From: Fibrobacterota bacterium
GTDB lineage: Bacteria; Fibrobacterota; Fibrobacteria; UBA11236
DNA length: 64,000 nucleotides
Reading direction: 5' to 3'
NCBI GenBank assembly: GCA_028287505.1
Contig: JAQBPN010000060.1
Span: 83,885 to 147,884 of the forward strand
The notes under the pieces were generated by a model. That model had not been told where the DNA came from. It searched no databases and worked only from the letters and a program-made list of their open reading frames with translations. The first letter of the stretch is position 1; the number at the start of each line of letters is the position of its first letter. Made by a program: the position numbers and the translations under genes. Positions 59,148 to 64,000 of the stretch are shown piece by piece.

Positions 59148-61145
59148 ATGGCCTCCTTATCCATTCCCGCCCTGCGTTGCGGCGGTCCCGCCAATCTGCC
59201 CCGCTCCCAGGTCCTGCGGTCCGGGCCCTTCACCCTCCTGTTCGAACAAGGCGAGTTGCGCCGCATCCGCCTGGGGGATCGCGAGGTCATCCGCCGCATC
59301 TACCTGACCGTGCGCGGTCCCGACTGGAGCACCATTCCCGGAGAGATATCCCAACTGCAGGTGGACGCCCAGGCCGATCACTTTTCCGCGGTTTTTCTCA
59401 TGACCTGCAAGCAAGGGGAAGTCGATTTCACCTGGACGGTGGCCATGACCGGCGGACCGGAAGGGAACATCCGCGTGGAGGCGAAGGGCAAGGCGGGAGC
59501 GGCCTTCGCCACCAACCGGGTGGGCATCTGCGTGTTGCATCCCTTGCACGAATGCGCGGGCATGCCGGCCCTGGTGCGCGGCATGGACGACGAAGCCCGG
59601 GAAGGACGGTTTCCCGATCTTATCAATCCCAATCAGCCCTTCCTGGCCTTCAAGGAAGTGGCCCACGTGGTGGAAAAGGAATGGCTGGGGCTGGTCCGGT
59701 TCGAAGGCGAGACCTTCGAGATGGAGGACCAGCGCAATTGGTCGGACGGTTCCTTCAAGACGTATTGTCCGCCCCAGGATGAGCCCAAGCCCCGCCGTAT
59801 AGAGGCGGGATGGGAAACTCTCCAGTCCGCGACCCTGATGTTGCTGAACCCGGAATCCAAACCCGTGGAAGATTTGATGGCCGCCCTGCCGCCCTCGGTT
59901 TCCGTTCCCGTCCTGGTCCCGGATACCGATCTCGGCAAACCGGTTCCCGGCTTCGGCTTCGGGATGGCGAGCCACGGCCAGGGGTTGGATCCCCTGGATG
60001 TGGCGAGGCTGAAATCCCTTTCACCCTTTCACATGCGCGCCGATTTCCGCCTGGCACAGCCCGGGTGGCGGGAGGACATCCTCCGCGCCGCCGCCCAGGC
60101 CGGGGAGCTCTCGGTGCCCATCGAGGCCGCCCTGGTGGTTCCGGAAAACGGGGAAGCCGTACTGGCCGAATTCGCCGAAGCCTGGGAGGCGTCCGGCGCC
60201 GAGGCTGTCCGCTGGCTGGTCTTTTCGGAAAACAGGGATGCCACCACGGACGCGGCCATGCACGCGGCGCGGACGCATCTGGCGCCCCTGGATCCCCTGG
60301 CCGCTTTCGCGCGCGGATCGAAAGGCGATTTCGTTTTCCTGAACCGGAACCGGCCCGCGCCGCAACCGGGCATTTCCCTGGCCTATGGCTTGTGCCCGCA
60401 AGTGCATTTGTCGGACAACCGCACCCTGGTGGAATCCCTGGAAGGGCAGGCCTGGACCCTGCGGACGGTCGCGTCGGTCTGGCCAAGATCCAATGCAATC
60501 GCTACGCCTATCACATTGAAAAGGAGCCCGTTCTCCATCGCCCTGAAGGAACGGCCGCAAGCGGCTCCCGGATCCCCCGCCGCTTCCAAGTGGCGCACCC
60601 AGGTGGACACGCGCCAATTCTCCCTGTTCGGCGCGGGGTGGACCATGGGCTCCCTGAAGCGCATGGCCCTGGAGGGCGCCAATTCGGCCACCTATTACGA
60701 GACCACGGGGCTGCTGGGCGTCCTGGCGGGCCGGAGCCTGCCGGCGGACCTGCTGAAATCCTCCGGATTCGATTTCTCCATCGATCCGGGCTGGGTCTAT
60801 CCTCTCTTCCACGTCTTCGCCGACTTCGCCGAGTTCGTGGGCGGGACCGCTTACGGCGTGAAATCCGATTCGCGCCTGCGCTTCGACGGCGTACTGCTGC
60901 ACGCCGGAAACAAGGCCACGGTGCTGGTCGCAAACCTGGAAGAGACGGCGGGAAGCGTTCGCTTGAAGGAGTTGGGCCGAATCGGCGGGCTGCGCCGCCT
61001 CAACGAAACCAATGTGATGGACGCCATGGAGAATCCGGAAGCCTATCGCGGGAAGCCCTTCGAAGCATGCGCGGGAGACGAGGAAGGATGGGAAATCCCC
61101 ATGAAGCCCTTCGAATATCTCCGCATCGATCTGGCCGCTGGCTGA
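59148..61145 (+). CDS. D-apionate lactonase-like protein (ApnL family)
   Basis: A 665-residue cytoplasmic protein. The N-terminal half matches, from memory, the family of D-apionate lactonase: RSGPFTLLFEQGELRRIRLG (24-43), VGICVLHPLHECAG (125-138), EGRFPDLINPNQPF (152-165) and FEMEDQRNWSDGSFKTYC (190-207). The C-terminal half is beta/alpha barrel-like with a final beta domain. ApnL opens the lactone ring in D-apiose catabolism, but no other apiose genes are nearby, so a related sugar-acid substrate is equally possible. The ATG at 59148 is set by the terminator lying before it. It ends 1 bp before the end of the convergent DUF3618 gene. Confidence 0.65.
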   Translation: MASLSIPALRCGGPANLPRSQVLRSGPFTLLFEQGELRRIRLGDREVIRRIYLTVRGPDWSTIPGEISQLQVDAQADHFSAVFLMTCKQGEVDFTWTVAMTGGPEGNIRVEAKGKAGAAFATNRVGICVLHPLHECAGMPALVRGMDDEAREGRFPDLINPNQPFLAFKEVAHVVEKEWLGLVRFEGETFEMEDQRNWSDGSFKTYCPPQDEPKPRRIEAGWETLQSATLMLLNPESKPVEDLMAALPPSVSVPVLVPDTDLGKPVPGFGFGMASHGQGLDPLDVARLKSLSPFHMRADFRLAQPGWREDILRAAAQAGELSVPIEAALVVPENGEAVLAEFAEAWEASGAEAVRWLVFSENRDATTDAAMHAARTHLAPLDPLAAFARGSKGDFVFLNRNRPAPQPGISLAYGLCPQVHLSDNRTLVESLEGQAWTLRTVASVWPRSNAIATPITLKRSPFSIALKERPQAAPGSPAASKWRTQVDTRQFSLFGAGWTMGSLKRMALEGANSATYYETTGLLGVLAGRSLPADLLKSSGFDFSIDPGWVYPLFHVFADFAEFVGGTAYGVKSDSRLRFDGVLLHAGNKATVLVANLEETAGSVRLKELGRIGGLRRLNETNVMDAMENPEAYRGKPFEACAGDEEGWEIPMKPFEYLRIDLAAG

Positions 61146-61146
61146 G

Positions 61147-61611
61147 TCAGCCCTTGCGGGGCTCGACGATGAAGATGGCCGGTTTGCCCTTCCTGGCCAC
61201 GTTGATCGCCAACCGCACCGCCCTGATCTGATCGAGGAATCCCGCCGATCTCAGCTTCACCCTCTTCACATTCGGGTTGGCTCCGGCTTTCCTGACGCCG
61301 GCCTGGACGCGGCCGGACCATGTTTTCAGTTTCGACCTGCGGCGGATCAAGCGGAAGGCCACGAGCCCGGACACCATTACGAAAAGAGCCGCGAAGGGAA
61401 TCTGCATGCGCTTCAGGTTCGCCTTGGGCCTGATCTTGCGGCCCAATTGCGCGAGGTGTTCATCCATATGCGCGCGGGTGCGGGCGATCTCCGCCTTGAT
61501 CTCGTCGGGACTGGCCCTGTACCAATCGATTTTGGAACCGGATTTCCCGGGGAGGGAAGCCGCTTCGGCCTTCTTGGAGTCGTGCGGCGGCGTTATCGTC
61601 ATACGGGTCAT
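61147..61611 (-). CDS. DUF3618 domain membrane protein
   Basis: A 154-residue protein with the DUF3618 pattern SPDEIKAEIARTRAHMDEHL followed by LGRKIRPK (about 33-60), one membrane helix (about 71-88, AALFVMVSGLVAFRLI) and a basic C-terminal tail. DUF3618 proteins often pair with holin-superfamily YqjE-like proteins, as here. They are thought to bind ribosomes or the membrane in stationary phase by analogy to YqjD; this is inference. The ATG at 61611 overlaps the stop of the upstream gene as ATGA, with AAAGG-like bases before it; a TTG at 61635 is less likely. Confidence 0.82.
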   Translation of the reverse strand: MTRMTITPPHDSKKAEAASLPGKSGSKIDWYRASPDEIKAEIARTRAHMDEHLAQLGRKIRPKANLKRMQIPFAALFVMVSGLVAFRLIRRRSKLKTWSGRVQAGVRKAGANPNVKRVKLRSAGFLDQIRAVRLAINVARKGKPAIFIVEPRKG

Positions 61612-62036
61612 CTTTTCACCTTTCCTTTGATCCAATCCCTGTCTTCGCGGATTGAATCGAGGGTACGCTGGGGAAGGGCTTTTTCCTTGCGCATCGCCTT
61701 CAACGCCTTCAGCGAAAGGAGAAGCGCGCCGACGCCCAGCAGCATCGCCAGGAGGAGCGGGGCGAACCAGGAGGCCACGGCCTCGGGAGTCCCCATGGCG
61801 GTCAATCCGGTGTGCAGCAGATTATTGAGGAAAAGAAAGACGAAAAACAAGGCGTACAGGCCGATCAGGGCCCCCATGCCAAGGAAGACGGTATTTTTGC
61901 CGTAGGTCGCGACCTTGCCCGCCATTTCCCGCTTGGCCAGGGCCACTTCCTGCCGGAACAGCGCGGTGGCATCGTCCCGCAGATCCTTGATGATTTTCAC
62001 GAAAGAGGAATCGGGATAGGTATCCATGGTGGTCAT
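61608..62036 (-). CDS. Holin-superfamily III / YqjE-like membrane protein (DUF1469)
   Basis: A 142-residue protein: SFVKIIKDLRDDATALFRQE and VALAKREMAGK form an amphipathic helix (about 8-38), then two hydrophobic hairpin segments (about 46-70 and 80-105), then a basic tail. This is the pattern of the PF07332 phage-holin-like family found in many chromosomes, unrelated to lysis. The ATG at 62036 has GGGGG 8 nt upstream; the open frame continues further up but into the divergent HisN promoter region. It is the first gene of a two-gene unit with DUF3618. Confidence 0.82.
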   Translation of the reverse strand: MTTMDTYPDSSFVKIIKDLRDDATALFRQEVALAKREMAGKVATYGKNTVFLGMGALIGLYALFFVFLFLNNLLHTGLTAMGTPEAVASWFAPLLLAMLLGVGALLLSLKALKAMRKEKALPQRTLDSIREDRDWIKGKVKR

Positions 62037-62189
62037 AGCATGTACCCCCTTGCAATGAAGATAGGTTTTGCCCGCCCGGGAAAAAAGCCGGTCGTGCGGG
62101 CGCCCGAATAGATGCGGGAAGGATGCTATTATTCCAATCGTACATGGATCCGACACATTGCCATTACCGGATCCGGGCAAGGAGCATGG

Positions 62190-62960
62190 ATGATCGCCTA
62201 TCGGGAAGAAACGGAACTGGCCTTGCGCATGGCCGGGGAAGCGAAGAAGATAATCCTATCCTACTTCCGGACCGGCCTGCAGGTGGAGACCAAATCGGAT
62301 AACAGCCCGGTTACCATCGCCGATCGCGAATCGGAGGAGGCGCTGCGCAATCTGATGGAAAGGCACACGCCGGATTACGGCATCATCGGCGAGGAGTTCG
62401 GGACCCAGGCGGGCAAGGCCGATCGCGAATGGGTCATCGATCCCATCGACGGCACCAAGGCATTCATCCACGGCGTTCCCCTCTTCGGCACCTTGCTGGC
62501 CTTATTGGAAGGCGGCAAGCCCATCGTGGGCGTGATCGCCCTGCCCGCCCTGGGCCACGTTCTCCACGCATCCCTGGGCGGCGGATGCCTGCTGGACGGC
62601 AAGCCATGCCGGGTTTCCGCGGTTTCCCGCTTGGAGGACTCCTTGATCCTGGATGGAAGCATAAGCACCATGGAGCGGTTGGGCCATGGCCCCGCATGGG
62701 CTGCCCTGCGCGCGCGCGCCAAGCTGCATCGCGGATGGGGGGATTGCTACGGCCATTTCATGGTGGCCACGGGTTGCGCGGAAGCCATGGTCGACCCCGT
62801 GGTTTCCGTGTGGGATGTGGCGCCCATGGCGATCATCCTCCCGGAGGCGGGGGGACGGTTCAGCGCGCTCTCGGGGAATGATTCGATTACCGAGAAGTCG
62901 GGGATTTCATCGAATGGATTGATCCATGACGAGATCTTGAAGGGGATGGCAAAGAAGTAA
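62190..62960 (+). CDS. Inositol monophosphatase family protein, HisN-type histidinol-phosphatase
   Basis: A 256-residue Mg-dependent phosphatase. EEFG (metal ligand Glu), DPIDGTKAFIHGVPLFGTLL (the DPIDGT metal motif extended as in HisN) and the C-terminal WDVAPMAIILPEAGG are all present. The GTKAF ... PLFGTLLAL form is typical for histidinol-phosphate phosphatase HisN rather than SuhB, but 3'-nucleotidase CysQ or IMPase activity is not excluded. AAGGAG lies 6 nt before the ATG at 62190; an upstream in-frame ATG is rejected for lack of a site. It is divergent from the holin-like gene. No his genes are in view. Confidence 0.85.
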   Translation: MIAYREETELALRMAGEAKKIILSYFRTGLQVETKSDNSPVTIADRESEEALRNLMERHTPDYGIIGEEFGTQAGKADREWVIDPIDGTKAFIHGVPLFGTLLALLEGGKPIVGVIALPALGHVLHASLGGGCLLDGKPCRVSAVSRLEDSLILDGSISTMERLGHGPAWAALRARAKLHRGWGDCYGHFMVATGCAEAMVDPVVSVWDVAPMAIILPEAGGRFSALSGNDSITEKSGISSNGLIHDEILKGMAKK

Positions 62961-62986
62961 GATTTTGCGAAATCCCTCTTCTTCGA

Positions 62987-64000
62987 TCAGTCCGTAATCC
63001 ACTCCCCGTCCTCTTCTTCTCCGCCTTCTTCGATCTCCAACAGGGACATCGGCAGATAGAGCAGCAGATCGCTGGCCACCAAGCCCAGCGTTCCCCGATC
63101 CTTGCGGGCCAGGTCTCCCGCCTTGCCGTGGGAAAAGACCGCCAGGGCCGATGCCTGATCGGGAGGTTTGACCGCCAGAAGGCCGGCCACGATCCCGGAA
63201 AGGACGTCCCCGGAGCCCGCCGTGGCCATGCCGGGGTTGCCCACGGGAAGGACCACGATGCGGCCGTCGGGAGGGGCGAACAGGGTGGTCGCCCCCTTCA
63301 GGACCAGGTTGAGGTTCATGCTCTGGGAGAACGACCGGGCGGCCTTGATGAGCTCCAGGGGATGATCGTAATCGTACTCGCCGCCCATGCGTTTGTATTC
63401 GCCGGCATGGGGCGTGACCACGAAGTTGTCGTACCCGCGCAGATCCGTCTGCAGGGGAAACTCCGGCGTGACGTAGGCCAGGGCGTCGCCGTCCAGGACC
63501 GTGCGCTTGCCTTTCAGTTTCTGCATCAACGCCTGGAGAAAGGCAGTGGTCTCCGGATGCTTACCCAGTCCCGGTCCCACCAGCACGCTGTCCGCCCATT
63601 CGATCATTTCTTCCAGTTCGGCCAGATGCTCGGGACGGAAGTGTGCGGGCCCTTGGGGACCCGTTCCCTGGGCCGCGCCGATGGGCATGCCGATGATTTC
63701 CAGGATGTGCACGGAGACTTCCGCATGGATCCCCGCGGGGTAGGCGAGTTTCACCATGCCCGCGCCCGCGCGCAGCGAGGCGTTGGAGCACAGGGCCGCG
63801 GCCCCATGCATGCCGCGCGAACCGGAAATGATCAGCACCTTGCCGGTGGTGTATTTGTTGGCCCGGTAGTCGCGTTCGGGATAGTCGGATACCGCGTCGT
63901 CCAGGGTATACAGGCGCATGCGCGAGGGCTGGCTCATGAGCAGCTTCTCATCGAAGCAGATGGGGCTGTAGCCCACCTTGCCGTAGGCGAGCGACGCGGG
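62987..64000 (-). CDS. nnr: ADP-dependent NAD(P)HX dehydratase, probably bifunctional NAD(P)HX repair enzyme; 5' end outside window
   Basis: The C-terminal YjeF-type ribokinase-like domain that dehydrates hydrated NAD(P)H. Motifs are YTTGKVLIISGSRGMHGAAAL, SVLVGPGLGKH, VLDGDALAY, VVTPHAGEYKRM, LVLKGATTLFA and NPGMATAGSGDVLSGI. The frame stays open through the right edge, and the residues before the domain (LAYGKVGYSPICFDEKLLMS) look like the end of an NAD(P)HX epimerase domain, so the full gene is probably the fused two-domain form. A GTG at 63976 is not needed as a start. The tail is acidic (EEGGEEEDGEW). Convergent with the HisN-type gene, 26 bp apart. Confidence 0.9.
   Translation of the reverse strand, partial: PASLAYGKVGYSPICFDEKLLMSQPSRMRLYTLDDAVSDYPERDYRANKYTTGKVLIISGSRGMHGAAALCSNASLRAGAGMVKLAYPAGIHAEVSVHILEIIGMPIGAAQGTGPQGPAHFRPEHLAELEEMIEWADSVLVGPGLGKHPETTAFLQALMQKLKGKRTVLDGDALAYVTPEFPLQTDLRGYDNFVVTPHAGEYKRMGGEYDYDHPLELIKAARSFSQSMNLNLVLKGATTLFAPPDGRIVVLPVGNPGMATAGSGDVLSGIVAGLLAVKPPDQASALAVFSHGKAGDLARKDRGTLGLVASDLLLYLPMSLLEIEEGGEEEDGEWITD

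Noticed and set aside
61608..62036. Prophage holin and lysis cassette
   Set aside because: The protein belongs to the chromosomal YqjE-type holin superfamily, is paired with DUF3618, and no phage genes are near.

Overview
This 64 kb, GC-rich window is chromosomal DNA from a Gram-negative bacterium, most likely a member of the FCB group close to Fibrobacterota. Three things point there. The dcw cell-wall cluster encodes a meso-diaminopimelate-type MurE. A very large secreted beta-helix protein ends in a FlgD-like/type IX-type C-terminal module. Several genes and the tRNA are preceded by a TAnnTTTG box, the -7 element known from Bacteroidota, and many starts have little or no Shine-Dalgarno sequence. 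The phylum call is inference; no rRNA gene is present.

Layout. 1-7.8 kb (+): a co-oriented, partly overlapping run of uvrD (5' end outside the window), an NTF2-like protein, rlmH, a COG2509-type FAD protein, a RluC/RluD-type pseudouridine synthase, and a Ser/Thr kinase whose extracytoplasmic half carries a LamG-like and TPR-like region. 7.9-12.7 kb (+): an AT-rich inverted repeat, a lipoprotein, then a three-gene uncharacterised module containing a membrane-anchored coiled-coil protein. 12.7-15.1 kb (-): a KaiC-like ATPase, holA and greA, with a terminator-like hairpin in the greA leader. 15.4-19.2 kb (+): argJ, glyA and dusB. 19.2-19.7 kb is gene-free and holds two structured inverted repeats, one with perfect 26-bp ends. 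19.7-22.6 kb (-): a phosphohexomutase, glgC (glycogen/sugar-nucleotide metabolism) and tRNA-Glu(CUC). 22.8-28.6 kb (+): the beta-helix protein. 28.6-32.0 kb (-): an HD-GYP response regulator, a previously unlisted 45-aa membrane peptide and a PpiD/SurA-type isomerase. 32.1-36.0 kb (+): nadB and a VWA-like membrane protein.

36.2-49.9 kb is the division/cell-wall cluster: mraZ-rsmH-ftsL-ftsI-murE-murF-ftsW-murC-ftsQ-ftsA-ftsZ. It starts with a four-repeat MraZ operator lying on the presumed promoter. mraY, murD, murG, murB and ddl are absent. A palindrome made of (CGTCGGG)n heptamers sits in the murF-ftsW gap where mraY-murD would be expected, and a related, rearranged copy follows ftsZ and is merged with its terminator.

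50-64 kb holds hemW, a patatin-like phospholipase with a probable C-terminal beta-barrel, a metallophosphoesterase, a secreted putative glycoside-hydrolase-like protein, dinB, an MFS transporter, a D-apionate-lactonase-like protein, a DUF3618/holin-superfamily stress-type pair, a HisN/inositol-monophosphatase family enzyme and the C-terminal part of the NAD(P)HX repair enzyme, which runs off the right edge.

No CRISPR array, intact transposon, prophage or recognisable defence system is visible. The least explained content is the set of intergenic palindromes and the three-gene module at 9.0-12.6 kb.
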